53,117 nt of DNA from Enhydrobacter sp. (GCA_026126105.1 JAHCJV010000035.1:1-53117); one strand, 5' to 3'. Numbered from the stretch's first letter, positions 8,372 through 17,362 are shown. Translations and numbers: made by a program. Notes: generated from the sequence alone by a model not told the origin.

Positions 8372-10069
8372 ATGGACGTACTTGCGACATCCGCCGTATC
8401 GCTTCCGACCTCGGTGAAGCGGGGCTCACCGAACGTTCTCCTCGTCTTTCCGCGCTTCAATCAGAATTCCTTCTGGAGCCTCAGGGCGTCGTGCGACATT
8501 TACGGTGTTCGCTGCCCGGCACCGCCGCTTGGACTGATCACCGTGGCGGCCCTGCTGCCGCCGCAGTGGAATCTGCGCCTCGTCGATCGTAACGCCGAAG
8601 AGCTTGCCCCCGCCGATCTCGCCTGGGCGGACCTCGTATTCACGGGAGGAATGCTGCCTCAGCGTCCGGATTGTCAGGAGGTCATCCGGATTTGCCAGGC
8701 CGAGGGCAAGCCGGTCGTCGTGGGAGGGCCTGACGCCACGTCCAGCCCGGAGCTCTTTGCCGAGGCGGACTTCCTCGTTCTCGGTGAGGCCGAGGGAATC
8801 ATGGACCGGTTCGTGCAGGCCTGGGAAGACGGCGAACGGACCGGCCGCTTCGAGGCGGCCAAGTTCAAGGTCGATGTGGCCCGCAGCCCGATCCCGCGCT
8901 TCGACCTCTTGCGCCCAGGGAACTATTTGTACATCGGCGTGCAGTTCTCGCGCGGCTGCCCGTTCATGTGCGAGTTCTGCGACATCATCGAGCTGTACGG
9001 GCGCGTGCCACGCTCGAAGACCAACGAGCAGATGCTCGCCGAACTGCAGGCCTTGTTCGACATGGGCTATCGCGGCCATGTCGATTTCGTCGACGACAAT
9101 TTCATCGGCAACAAGAAGAACATCAAGAAATTCCTGCCTGCGCTCGAGCAATGGCAGGTCGAGCATGGCCACCCCTTCATGTTCTCGACCGAGGCTTCGA
9201 TCAACGTGGCGGACGATGCCGAGCTGCTCGCCATGATGGGGCGCGCCAACTTCTTTGCGATCTTCGTCGGTATCGAAAGCCCGGACACGAACACGCTCGT
9301 CGTGGCCCAGAAGAAGCAGAACACGCGGCGCAGCCTTGCCGACAGCGTGCACAGGATTTACGCCGCCGGCATGATCGTGCTTGCCGGTTTCATCGTCGGC
9401 TTCGATACGGAGGAGAGCGGTGTCGCGCCGGAAATGATCGATTGCATAGAAGCGACCAGCATCCCGGTCTGCATGGTCGGGATGCTGACGGCGCTGCCCG
9501 GCACCCAGCTGACGCGCCGGCTCGAACGGGAAGGCCGACTGTTGCCGTTCCAGGACACGTCGAGCGGCGACCAGTGCACGGCAGGCCTGAATTTTACGAC
9601 GTTGAGGCCGCGTCGAGAGATACTTGAGGACTACAGGAACGTGCTCCTCTCAGTCTATCGACCCGCCGCCTTCTTCGAACGGGTTCGGCATGTCGGCAGC
9701 GCATTGAGAAAGCCCGCGCTGCGCCCAAATCCGAATGCGCCGCCGGAGCCGCGTTCCATCCTGCCCCGGATAGCGAAGCGCGACCTGATTGCGTTGCTGA
9801 AGGTAATGATACGCATGACCTTCATACGGACAGACCTGACGGTGCTGTTTTGGCGGACCTTGATCGGCACGGCCCGGGAGAATCCCGCGGCACTTCACGC
9901 TGTCGTCATCCAGATGGTGATGTTCCTTCACCTCGGGCAGTTCGCAAAGTACGTGATTCGCGAGGTGGAGCAACAGATCGACGCCATCGAGCGTGAGGGA
10001 ACGTCCAAACAGAGCGCGCAGGCTTCTCCTCGGTCGAGGGTCCTCGTGCGCGAATCCGGAGTTCCTTGA
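8372..10069 (+). CDS. B12-binding-domain radical SAM protein (DUF4070 type)
   Basis: A 565-aa enzyme. An N-terminal cobalamin-binding Rossmann region (about residues 20-150; LVFPRFNQ, PPLGLITVAALLP, GGPDATSSPE) is followed by a radical SAM core. The core contains CPFMCEFCD, giving C-x3-C-x2-C at residues 196/200/203 for the 4Fe-4S cluster. The C-terminal part resembles the DUF4070 extension. Such proteins usually do B12-dependent radical methylation or related chemistry. The hopanoid C-2 methylase HpnP shares this architecture, but no hopanoid genes are nearby and key segments differ, so no substrate is named. The ATG at 8372 follows AGGAGAAGG; an upstream in-frame start at 8324 is less likely. 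The gene stands alone on the plus strand. Confidence 0.85.
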   Translation: MDVLATSAVSLPTSVKRGSPNVLLVFPRFNQNSFWSLRASCDIYGVRCPAPPLGLITVAALLPPQWNLRLVDRNAEELAPADLAWADLVFTGGMLPQRPDCQEVIRICQAEGKPVVVGGPDATSSPELFAEADFLVLGEAEGIMDRFVQAWEDGERTGRFEAAKFKVDVARSPIPRFDLLRPGNYLYIGVQFSRGCPFMCEFCDIIELYGRVPRSKTNEQMLAELQALFDMGYRGHVDFVDDNFIGNKKNIKKFLPALEQWQVEHGHPFMFSTEASINVADDAELLAMMGRANFFAIFVGIESPDTNTLVVAQKKQNTRRSLADSVHRIYAAGMIVLAGFIVGFDTEESGVAPEMIDCIEATSIPVCMVGMLTALPGTQLTRRLEREGRLLPFQDTSSGDQCTAGLNFTTLRPRREILEDYRNVLLSVYRPAAFFERVRHVGSALRKPALRPNPNAPPEPRSILPRIAKRDLIALLKVMIRMTFIRTDLTVLFWRTLIGTARENPAALHAVVIQMVMFLHLGQFAKYVIREVEQQIDAIEREGTSKQSAQASPRSRVLVRESGVP

Positions 10070-10230
10070 AGGTGGTGTTTAGCGCGGCTCGAAAGCCGAA
10101 GGTATTCCACTCTCATCCTGTCGATCGTACGTGCATCCATTTGACCTTTGCACCTCGCGCGTGCGAGTTCTGTAGCGTCTGAATCAATGATGCGGGGATG
10201 CAGGGATTTCTGGGGGAAGGATTGGGTTCA

Positions 10231-10626
10231 ATGCTGGTCTATTTGGATAGTGCGACTTCTCTGAGAGTGTATCGTACCACCGAGATCCCGGGCGCGCCGC
10301 GCACCTTCATCGGCCGAATACAGAAAACGAGCTTCGAATACGTCCAGGAGAAAGAAGGGGAACCGACTTCCGAAGAGGAAGAGCGCGACATCCAGCAAGT
10401 CGTCCAAGTCTACAAGGATGCCCATCAAAGCAGATTGAGACTGGAGGCCTCGAGCTTTCCTGAAATCGCTCGTCGCGTCGCGGAATTCTATGCAAGCTCC
10501 GCAAGCGATGTCGAGAAGCGCCTGATCGTCAGCGCGTTACAGCAGATGTCCAGAGCAATCCGGAAGGTCGATCAAGTCACGGAAGCCAACCAGCAATCCG
10601 CGCTCGGTGCGGTTCGCGCGTCCTGA
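10231..10626 (+). CDS. Uncharacterised 131-aa protein
   Basis: Not recognised. The sequence is mixed and soluble, with an acidic patch (EKEGEPTSEEEERD, about residues 39-52). A predicted helical C-terminal half follows (IARRVAEFYAS, EKRLIVSALQQMSRAIRKVDQ). No signal peptide or membrane helix. The ATG at 10231 follows GGGGAAGGATTGG; an in-frame ATG at 10198 is possible. It lies about 160 bp after the radical SAM gene in the same direction, so a functional link is possible but unproven. Confidence 0.6.
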   Translation: MLVYLDSATSLRVYRTTEIPGAPRTFIGRIQKTSFEYVQEKEGEPTSEEEERDIQQVVQVYKDAHQSRLRLEASSFPEIARRVAEFYASSASDVEKRLIVSALQQMSRAIRKVDQVTEANQQSALGAVRAS

Positions 10627-10722
10627 CGGCCCAGACCTGCTTCGATCGTCCGAGGACGTCTGGCCGCGGACGAGCCGGCCTGCCTATCGGCGTCGCTCGT
10701 GCTCGGCGCCGGGCTCGTCACA

Positions 10723-12420
10723 ATGGATGCGGCCGAGCCGCGTCGCCGGATACCATGTAAGTTCGCTTCTTTGCAGACGAGTCTCAACAACCGGTGCACG
10801 GGCGTGTCTCAGGTTTTCGATATCGTGCAGTACGGTGCCATGGGGGACGGCGTCGCTGACGACTATCCCGCGATCACCGCGGCCTACGACGCGCTGGTCG
10901 CTGCGGGCGGCGGCGAACTGTGGTTCCCGCCCGACCGGCGCTACCGCGTACGATCATCCGGCGTGCACGGCCTGCACCTCGTGCGGCAACGCGACGTCAC
11001 GATCCGCATGGGCGAGCGTTCCTCGCTCGTCATGGACAACATGGTCGATGGGCTCGCGGTGTCGCACGGCATCTTCGTAGAAGGGCCGGCCGCGAACATC
11101 GCACTCATCGGTGTCAACGTGCGCTACGCGACGTTGTCGGCGGCGCGCCAGGGCTGGGCGCCGATCTATTTCCTCGGCGCGAATGTCGGCAGGGGCGATG
11201 GCGGTGCTCGGCCGCACGGCTGGTATCGCGGCAATCCCGACGGCACGGAAGCGTGGCCCGAGATCGAGGCCGGCGCGGTGAGGAACGTGCGGCTGGAAAA
11301 CGTCACGGTCGAGAACAGCCCGTCGGTGGGGATCGGCATTGTCGGCGTCGACGGCATCCGCCTGGCCGACGTCACGGTCCGCCGCACCTGGGCGGACGGG
11401 CTCTATCATCTCTATTTCCGCAGTTCGCTGATCAAAGGCTTCCGTGGGATCGAGATCGGCGACGATGCGATCTCGATGGCGAGCTACGAGAGCGACCTCG
11501 GGCGTGCCGACGTCGGCCTGCCGTTCCATGGCGAAGGCTCGTCCGTCACCAATGTCGTGATCGATGGCAGGGGACCGGACCGGGAGCTGCCGTGCGGCTC
11601 GATCGTGCTGCTCGGCGTGCGCGACGTGACCGTCACAGGCTTCTTCATCGTCGATCGCTTTCGCGGCCTGCGCTTCGAGCCGGGCACCCAGCGGACGCTT
11701 GACCATCCGACGCTCAATCTCAACTTCCTCGCCAGCCGCAATGTCGTGATCCGCGACGGCGAGATTCGTGACACCGTCCAGGCAATCAGCCTCGTGGCCA
11801 AGGAGTGCAATTTAGCGACGCCGCGCAAGTGGTGGGAGCACGACGTCACTATCGCCAACGTCACGTTGAGAGGCGGATCGGCCCCGTTCGATTGCTGGGG
11901 CACGGGCGTGTCAGGTGACGGCGGCCCCGCGATTGCGCTGTTCGGCGGCTTTCACTTCAGAAACATCAGCTGCACGGGCTTCACCAGCCTTCACACGACG
12001 CTCGCCGGTCTTCAGGAGTGCTCGTTCGCCGATATCGCGATCGACAGTCCGCTCGCCATCCACGGATTCGTGCCAGATGGGGCAGACCCGGATCTCCTCA
12101 ACGTGGACGGCGAGCCGATGTGGTCCGAGAACCGCTGCAGGTTCCGGCGAATAAAAAGTGTGGCGATCGTCTTCCGGGGCCTCAAGCGCTGCCTGATCGA
12201 GGATCTCCAGTCGGTCGACGCGACAGGCCGCGGCGTCATACTCTCCAGCAGTGCCGACATCGAGCTACTCGACGTTCGGGTGTCTCGCGCGATCGAGGGC
12301 AATGACGCTCGGGACGACACCGGTGTCCATATCGACCAGTTCTGCAAGCGCATCACCGGCAATTCCTTCGTGCTCGACCAGCCGCCCAGTTCGAAGAAAG
12401 CCCGCCCGTCGACCCGTTGA
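10723..12420 (+). CDS. Right-handed beta-helix protein (pectate-lyase superfamily)
   Basis: About 565 aa. It opens with the pectate-lyase-3/GH28-like signature FDIVQYGAMGDGVADDYPAI (about residues 32-51) and GGGELWFPP, then many short turns typical of a parallel beta-helix (VRLENVTVENSPSVGIGIVG; IRLADVTVRRTWADGLY). Such proteins bind or cleave polysaccharides. A catalytic Asp set could not be assigned with confidence. No signal peptide is visible from any of the starts (GTG 10699, ATG 10723, GTG 10804) and none has a good ribosome site, so the N-terminus is uncertain. It stands between uncharacterised genes. Confidence 0.7.
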   Translation: MDAAEPRRRIPCKFASLQTSLNNRCTGVSQVFDIVQYGAMGDGVADDYPAITAAYDALVAAGGGELWFPPDRRYRVRSSGVHGLHLVRQRDVTIRMGERSSLVMDNMVDGLAVSHGIFVEGPAANIALIGVNVRYATLSAARQGWAPIYFLGANVGRGDGGARPHGWYRGNPDGTEAWPEIEAGAVRNVRLENVTVENSPSVGIGIVGVDGIRLADVTVRRTWADGLYHLYFRSSLIKGFRGIEIGDDAISMASYESDLGRADVGLPFHGEGSSVTNVVIDGRGPDRELPCGSIVLLGVRDVTVTGFFIVDRFRGLRFEPGTQRTLDHPTLNLNFLASRNVVIRDGEIRDTVQAISLVAKECNLATPRKWWEHDVTIANVTLRGGSAPFDCWGTGVSGDGGPAIALFGGFHFRNISCTGFTSLHTTLAGLQECSFADIAIDSPLAIHGFVPDGADPDLLNVDGEPMWSENRCRFRRIKSVAIVFRGLKRCLIEDLQSVDATGRGVILSSSADIELLDVRVSRAIEGNDARDDTGVHIDQFCKRITGNSFVLDQPPSSKKARPSTR

Positions 12421-12530
12421 GCGAAGAGGCGCAGCGTGAGTTCCCGAGAGCGAAGTCCGGGCTTGGCCGACCGTGCCGGGTATGCCTTCGGCGCGCTTGA
12501 GCCGAAGCCCTGGAAGCAGCATCATGTCTG

Positions 12531-12872
12531 ATGCTCGATTCACCCCAGCCACGCGGCGGATTTCTCGTTCGACAGATACTCGGACCAACAGTCACCGTCG
12601 ACGGAGTGGAGATGGGTCCCCTCGACAGCAAGGCGCAGCTGGCCATCGCGGCGAAGGTCATCGGCAAGTCTACGAGCGAGCGCCTCGGGGCCCGGTATCG
12701 GACGCTCACCAGCCACCACGATCGGGAATCGAGCGCCACGATCCTCACCTGGGTGTTCGACAAGTCGGAATTCGGCAACATCGACGAGACGGCGAGCCTC
12801 GCCATTCTCCAGGAGGCGATCGAAACCTGGGCCGCCGAGACGCGGTTTCAGCTCCAACCCGCTGTAGATTAG
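12531..12872 (+). CDS. Uncharacterised 113-aa protein
   Basis: Not recognised. A small soluble protein with no signal peptide or membrane segment. It has a beta-like N-terminal half (GGFLVRQILGPTVTVDGVEMG) and a helical end (ETASLAILQEAIETWAAE). Coding potential is supported mainly by length and composition. The ATG at 12531 has TGGAAG about 14 bases upstream, a weak site. It lies 110 bp after the beta-helix gene on the same strand. Confidence 0.5.
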   Translation: MLDSPQPRGGFLVRQILGPTVTVDGVEMGPLDSKAQLAIAAKVIGKSTSERLGARYRTLTSHHDRESSATILTWVFDKSEFGNIDETASLAILQEAIETWAAETRFQLQPAVD

Positions 12873-13089
12873 CCGGGCATCGTCTGCTGAGTTACTGCTC
12901 CGGCGACAGACGCTCCGGGGGGCCGCTGAGGCTCGCCGGCAGCTTTTCCTGGGCGGCCCCTCCCGGTATGGCCGGTTGTACGCGCTGAATCGCCGCTATC
13001 GTTCGGCCGGTTCACCCTTGCGGACGGGCTCTGAAATTCGCAAATAATCGAGTGTCCTTGGGGAAGGGCGAGATTGCTTGGGGTTGGGA

Positions 13090-13662
13090 ATGCTCACATT
13101 CGGGGAGGCGGCGGCTGCCGTCCAGATTGCATCGCCGTCATTTGGCGGAGGATCGTCGGCATGGACCGGGCGCGGAAGGCGGCTAAGACCTGCCTATTTC
13201 GTCGTTGCGATTGCGCTCGTCGCCCTCGCGATCATGGGTTGGTTTTGGATGTCTCGACCGACAACCAGTCAGGTTGCCGAGGCTTGGGGCCTGCTGGGGG
13301 TCTGGCAACACGATTGCGCAGCGCCGGCCCGCCTCGACAATCCGCGGTACCACTACAGCATCGATGACGGAAAAGTCATTCTCAGGCGCGACTACGGTCG
13401 CGGCCTCAAGGACACGAGCGTCATTTCCGACTTGGAAGCGACGTCGCCGACGGAAATTCGCTATGTGGTGCACTTTGCCCAGCTCGGCAGGGAACGCGGG
13501 AAGCAAGTAAGCCGGCAAAATATCCTCGTCCGGTCGCCGGAGGGTCGAGTTCGCACCGTCGCCAACAAGAACGTAGGAACCGGAGAAGACTCGGTCGTCC
13601 AAGGAGTTCGAGTCGAAGGCGGCAACCCCACCCCATGGATGACCCGTTGCCCGAGTGGATAA
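13090..13662 (+). CDS. Uncharacterised membrane-anchored protein
   Basis: 190 aa with a cytoplasmic N-terminus of about 34 residues, one membrane helix (YFVVAIALVALAIMGWFWM, residues 36-54) and a C-terminal domain of about 130 residues. WQHDCAAPARLDNPRYHYSI resembles small extracytoplasmic proteins with an early conserved Cys; a second Cys stands near the C-terminus (WMTRCPSG), so a disulfide is possible. No family assigned. ATG 13090 is chosen over TTG 13078; GGGGTTGGGA precedes it. Confidence 0.55.
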   Translation: MLTFGEAAAAVQIASPSFGGGSSAWTGRGRRLRPAYFVVAIALVALAIMGWFWMSRPTTSQVAEAWGLLGVWQHDCAAPARLDNPRYHYSIDDGKVILRRDYGRGLKDTSVISDLEATSPTEIRYVVHFAQLGRERGKQVSRQNILVRSPEGRVRTVANKNVGTGEDSVVQGVRVEGGNPTPWMTRCPSG

Positions 13663-13730
13663 CGGCGCAACCAACCGCGTGATGGAAACTTCAGGACCTC
13701 CGACTTGCGAATTTGCCGGGGCATGGTGAG

Positions 13731-13756
13731 GCAACTTCCCGCTCCGTTCAGTCGTT
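13731..13756 (+). promoter_or_regulatory. Candidate EcfG-type stress promoter of the PRC-barrel gene
   Basis: GCAAC (13731-13735), 17 bases, CGTT (13753-13756), compared with GGAAC-N16/17-CGTT for alphaproteobacterial EcfG. The start codon is 27 bases after the CGTT. It has the same single mismatch as the candidate before the H1-like gene. PRC-barrel proteins are often members of the general stress regulon in this class. Confidence 0.4.
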
Positions 13757-13783
13757 ACGCGACTACCAAATAACGGAGGAACC

Positions 13784-14815
13784 ATGATCTTCAAACATGC
13801 CCTGCTCGCAGCAACTATCGCCGGCCTTGCGGGCACCGCCAGCGCTCAGACAGCGTCGCCGTCGCCTGCCCAACCCGGGTCGCCTTCACCTTCGACGTCG
13901 CCAGCCAGCCCGTCCGCTTCGGCCCCGACGACCAAGCCCATGGCCGGTCCCCAGGCAGCCGATGCCAAGAAGCTGATCGGCCGCAACGTCAAGAATCTCG
14001 ATGGCGACACCATCGGCGAGATCGAGTCGGTCTATATCTCGGCCGACGGCACGGTCGACAGCGTGATGGTCGGCGTCGGCGGCTTCCTCGGCATCGGCGA
14101 GCGCGAGGTCCGGCTCGCGTGGAAGGACCTGCAGATCGCCGAGAACGGCGAGAAGGTCACGGTCAACACGACCAAGGACCAGCTGAAGGCGATGGCGCCG
14201 TACACCTACAAGGACGCATCCTGGCGCGGAAACGTGTTCAGCGATCGCGGCGTGTGGACGGAGGATCAGCGCGCCGCGCGCGACGCCCGCGCCACTGCCG
14301 ACACGGCGGCGTCGGTCAATCGCGACCGGGCGATGGCCGACAAGACGATGGCCGACAACAAGGCGACCACTGACCGCACGCCGGGGATGACCACTCCATC
14401 CACGACGGCCAGCGGCGGCCCGGCCACGGCGTCGAATGCCCCGGCGACGATGGCGACCGAGTCGACCGGCGACTTCAATGCCGCGGGCGACATGTCCGCC
14501 AATGCCGTGATCGGCACCAAGGTCCGCAACGAGAACAAGGACACGGTCGGAACGGTCGAGGACCTCTATCTCGACGGGCAGGGTGCCATCAAGACGGTCG
14601 TGATTTCCGTTGGCGGGTTCCTGGGCATCGGTGCGAAGGACGTCGCCGTCAAGTGGACCGACCTCAAGCAGACCCGTGACGGCAAGTCTCTCGTGCTGCT
14701 GACGAACCTCAGCAAGGACGACCTGAAGGCGCTGCCGGACTACACCGCCGAGCGTCGCCGCCCGGCCACTTCGGACCAGGCAACTGCTCCGAAGACCCCG
14801 GCGCCGTCCAGGTAA
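13784..14815 (+). CDS. Secreted double PRC-barrel protein
   Basis: 343 aa with a clear signal peptide (MIFKHALLAATIAGLAGTASA). A Ser/Pro/Ala linker precedes a first PRC-barrel at about residues 63-130 (LIGRNVKNLDGDTIGEIESV, VGGFLGIGEREV). An Ala/Thr-rich linker is followed by a second PRC-barrel at about 238-305 (VIGTKVRNENKDTVGTVEDL, VGGFLGIGAKDVAV). The two barrels share VGGFLGIG, so they look like an internal duplication. PRC barrels are protein- or RNA-interaction folds; in alphaproteobacteria periplasmic copies are common stress-induced proteins. ATG 13784 follows AACGGAGGAACC. A strong hairpin terminator closes the gene. Confidence 0.88.
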   Translation: MIFKHALLAATIAGLAGTASAQTASPSPAQPGSPSPSTSPASPSASAPTTKPMAGPQAADAKKLIGRNVKNLDGDTIGEIESVYISADGTVDSVMVGVGGFLGIGEREVRLAWKDLQIAENGEKVTVNTTKDQLKAMAPYTYKDASWRGNVFSDRGVWTEDQRAARDARATADTAASVNRDRAMADKTMADNKATTDRTPGMTTPSTTASGGPATASNAPATMATESTGDFNAAGDMSANAVIGTKVRNENKDTVGTVEDLYLDGQGAIKTVVISVGGFLGIGAKDVAVKWTDLKQTRDGKSLVLLTNLSKDDLKALPDYTAERRRPATSDQATAPKTPAPSR

Positions 14816-14838
14816 GCGTCGCCTTCAAGCCGAGTTGC

Positions 14839-14867
14839 GAAGCCCCTCCGCTTGGTGGAGGGGCTTC
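14839..14867. terminator. Bidirectional hairpin between PRC gene and pgm
   Basis: Perfect 11-bp stem GAAGCCCCTCC / GGAGGGGCTTC with a 7-base loop, 23 bases after the PRC-barrel stop, followed by a T/C-rich tail (TCCTCGTTCTT). It lies between convergent genes, so it can serve both, although only the plus side has a T-rich tail. Confidence 0.75.
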
Positions 14868-14925
14868 TCCTCGTTCTTCCACTGCAGCGCGCCACCCGCG
14901 GGACCAATCGGGCGAAGGGCGCCGG

Positions 14926-16584
14926 TCAGTCGATTGCCTTGTTCACGATACCTTGCGCCTCGCCAAGGATGGAGCGCAGATGGTCCTCGCCCCGGAAGCT
15001 CTCGGCGTAGATCTTGTAGATGTTCTCCGTGCCCGACGGGCGCGCGGCGAACCAGCCGCTCCTGGCCACGACCTTGATGCCGCCGATCGGCCCGTCGTTA
15101 CCGGGCGCGCGGCTCAGCACGCTCTCGATCGGATCGCCGGCCAATTCGGTGCTTCGAACCTGGTCGGGTGAGAGGCTGGCGAGCTTGCGCTTCTGCTCGG
15201 GCGTCGCCGGGGCGTCTATGCGGTCCGCGCTCGTCACGCCAAAGTCGCGCTCCAGATCGCGATACAGAAGGTCGGGCGTGCGGCCGCTGCGTGCGGCGAT
15301 CTCGGCCGACAGAAGAGCGGCGGCGATGCCGTCCTTGTCGGTCGACCATACGGTACCGTCGCGGCGCAGGAACGATGCGCCGGCGCTCTCTTCGCCGCCG
15401 AATCCCAGCGTGCCGTCGAGCAGGCCGTCGACGAAGAACTTGAACCCGACGGGCACCTCGTAGAGGCGTCGGCCGAGCCGAGTGGCGACACGGTCGATCA
15501 TCGCGCTGCTGACCAGAGTCTTGCCGACGGCCGCGTCAGGCCGCCACTGCGGTCGGTTGCGGAACAGGTAGTCGACGGCCACGGCAAGATAATGGTTGGG
15601 CGGCATCAAGCCGCTGGGGGCGACGATGCCGTGGCGGTCGTGATCTGTGTCGCAGGCGAAGGCGACATCGTACCTGTCCTTCATGGCGATCAGCCGGCGC
15701 ATGGCGTAGGAGGAGGAGGGATCCATGCGGATGCGGCCATCCCAGTCGAGCGTCATGAAGCGGAAGGTCGGATCTACCTGCTCGCTGACGACGTCCAGAT
15801 GGATGCGATACCGCTCGGCGATGCGCGCCCAATAGTGCACGCCGGCGCCACCCAGCGGGTCGACGCCCAAGCGAAGGCCGGAGGCGCGGATGGCGTCGAA
15901 ATCGAGCACGGTGCCGAGATCGGCGGTGTACGCCTCGAGAAAGTCATGCTCGCGCACCGTCGGTGCCCGGCGGGCTTGGGCGTAGGGTAGGCGCTTCACG
16001 CCCTTGAGACCCTCTGCCAGGAGTCGGTTGGCCTCCTTCTCGATCCAGCCGGTGACGTTGCTGTCGGCCGGGCCGCCATGGGTCGGATTGTACTTGAAGC
16101 CGCCATCCTCCGGCGGGTTGTGCGAGGGCGTGATGATTATGCCGTCGGCCAGTCCGTTGCTGCGTCCCGTGTTGTAGACGAGGATCGCCTGCGACAGCGC
16201 TGGCGTGGGTGTGTATTCGCCCCCCGCCGGGACCATCACGTCGATGCCGTTGGCGGCGAACACCTCGATGGCGCTCTCGAAGGCGGGCTGCGACAGGGCA
16301 TGAGTGTCGCAACCGATGAAAAGAGGTCCGTCAGTGCCGGCTCGGCGGCGCCAGTGGCAGATCGCCTGGCTGATCGCGAGCACGTGGGCCTCGTTGAAGC
16401 TGCGTGCAATGGACGAGCCACGATGACCGGAGGTGCCGAAGGCCACGCGCTGCGCCGCGGAGGCGGGATCGGGAGTGAGGCTGGCGTAGGCGTCGAGCAG
16501 CTTGCCGGTATCGACGAGTTGATCCTGGGCAGGCAACTGGCCTGCCCGTGGGCTGATACGAGGGTCCGTGTTCTCTGTCGCCAA
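14926..16584 (-). CDS. pgm: Phosphoglucomutase (alpha-D-glucose specific)
   Basis: Interconverts glucose-1-phosphate and glucose-6-phosphate, feeding sugar-nucleotide and glycogen synthesis. At 552 aa it matches the E. coli Pgm subfamily. Visible motifs are the phosphoserine loop TPSHNPP (Ser154), the magnesium loop DTDHDRHG (Asp312/314/316), the sugar-binding GGEESAG (396-402) and the phosphate-binding RPSGTENIYKIY near the C-terminus. The start is a TTG at 16584 after GGAAG; no ATG of similar quality lies nearby. It is 47 bp downstream of the Nudix gene on the same strand, a probable two-gene operon. Confidence 0.95.
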   Translation of the reverse strand: MATENTDPRISPRAGQLPAQDQLVDTGKLLDAYASLTPDPASAAQRVAFGTSGHRGSSIARSFNEAHVLAISQAICHWRRRAGTDGPLFIGCDTHALSQPAFESAIEVFAANGIDVMVPAGGEYTPTPALSQAILVYNTGRSNGLADGIIITPSHNPPEDGGFKYNPTHGGPADSNVTGWIEKEANRLLAEGLKGVKRLPYAQARRAPTVREHDFLEAYTADLGTVLDFDAIRASGLRLGVDPLGGAGVHYWARIAERYRIHLDVVSEQVDPTFRFMTLDWDGRIRMDPSSSYAMRRLIAMKDRYDVAFACDTDHDRHGIVAPSGLMPPNHYLAVAVDYLFRNRPQWRPDAAVGKTLVSSAMIDRVATRLGRRLYEVPVGFKFFVDGLLDGTLGFGGEESAGASFLRRDGTVWSTDKDGIAAALLSAEIAARSGRTPDLLYRDLERDFGVTSADRIDAPATPEQKRKLASLSPDQVRSTELAGDPIESVLSRAPGNDGPIGGIKVVARSGWFAARPSGTENIYKIYAESFRGEDHLRSILGEAQGIVNKAID

Positions 16585-16631
16585 GGCTTCTTCCGTTTCC
16601 CTACTTTCGCTTCTCTATGGCCATCTTTGCA

Positions 16632-17207
16632 TCATGCGCATTGCACGGGCAATCGACCCTGCAGGTGGAGGAGTTGGACGGCCTGGAGGGAAAGCACACT
16701 GAGCGCGTCCTGAATCTCACCCGCTGCCACCATCCGGAACGCCTCGGTCAAGCGCACTCGACGAAGCGCAAGTTGCTCCGTCGGATCGGGCGAGGCCGTG
16801 CCTTGCGTCAATCCCCAGGCGAGAAACGAGGTGGAGCGCTCGTCGGACGTGGAATTGGAGAGGTCGCAGCAGAGGAGTTGCTGCCAGTTCATGGCTTCGA
16901 GGCCGGTCTCCTCCTTGAGCTCGCGCGCCGCCGATTCGCGCGGGTCGACACCGAGCGTGCCGCCGCCTTCCGGAATCTCCCAGCTGTACGCGTCGAACGG
17001 AAAGCGGTGCTGGCCCACGAGGAACGTATGTCCTTCCTCGTCCACTGGCACGATCCCAAGGGCATGGTTCTTGTAGTGCACTGTTCCGTAAATGCCCGGC
17101 TCTCCCGCAGGCGTGAGCACTTCGTGGTGGGTCACCCTGATCCAGCGATTGTCGTAGACGTCGCGCCGGGCCAGGACGGTCCACGGGCCTCGTTTTTCCA
17201 GGATCAT
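16632..17207 (-). CDS. Nudix hydrolase, ADP-sugar pyrophosphatase type
   Basis: 191 aa, resembling the ADP-ribose/ADP-sugar pyrophosphatase branch (IPEGGG before the box, VGQHRFPF upstream). The Nudix box GTLGVDPRESAARELKEETG keeps REL-x-EE-x-G, which supplies the metal ligands. However, the Glu expected eight residues before the REL Arg is Val. That Glu usually has a structural role, so activity is still plausible. The ATG at 17207 has no purine-rich site; the preceding bases are pyrimidine-rich. The position upstream of pgm suggests a role in hexose-phosphate or ADP-glucose turnover, which is inference. Confidence 0.82.
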   Translation of the reverse strand: MILEKRGPWTVLARRDVYDNRWIRVTHHEVLTPAGEPGIYGTVHYKNHALGIVPVDEEGHTFLVGQHRFPFDAYSWEIPEGGGTLGVDPRESAARELKEETGLEAMNWQQLLCCDLSNSTSDERSTSFLAWGLTQGTASPDPTEQLALRRVRLTEAFRMVAAGEIQDALSVLSLQAVQLLHLQGRLPVQCA

Positions 17208-17362
17208 GAAGAAGGAACCGGACTGATTGCGGAGCAGTTGGCGAAGCTTATGCCTTGGGGCCTCGGAGGGGTAGTTGCCAAGCGGCCGCGTCGCGCGACG
17301 TCACCTTTGCGGCGCCTTGCGATCGTCCCCGAGATCAGAGCGGGCGCAGCGCGGCGCGACCG

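Noticed and set aside
8372..10069. Assignment as hopanoid C-2 methylase HpnP
   Set aside because: Architecture is shared, but several recalled HpnP segments do not match and no hopanoid genes are nearby.
7264..12992. Similar short segments near 7264-7281 and 12974-12992 (GTATGCGCTGAACTA / GTACGCGCTGAATCG)
   Set aside because: The match is short and imperfect. Two copies alone do not support a repeat family or a shared promoter.
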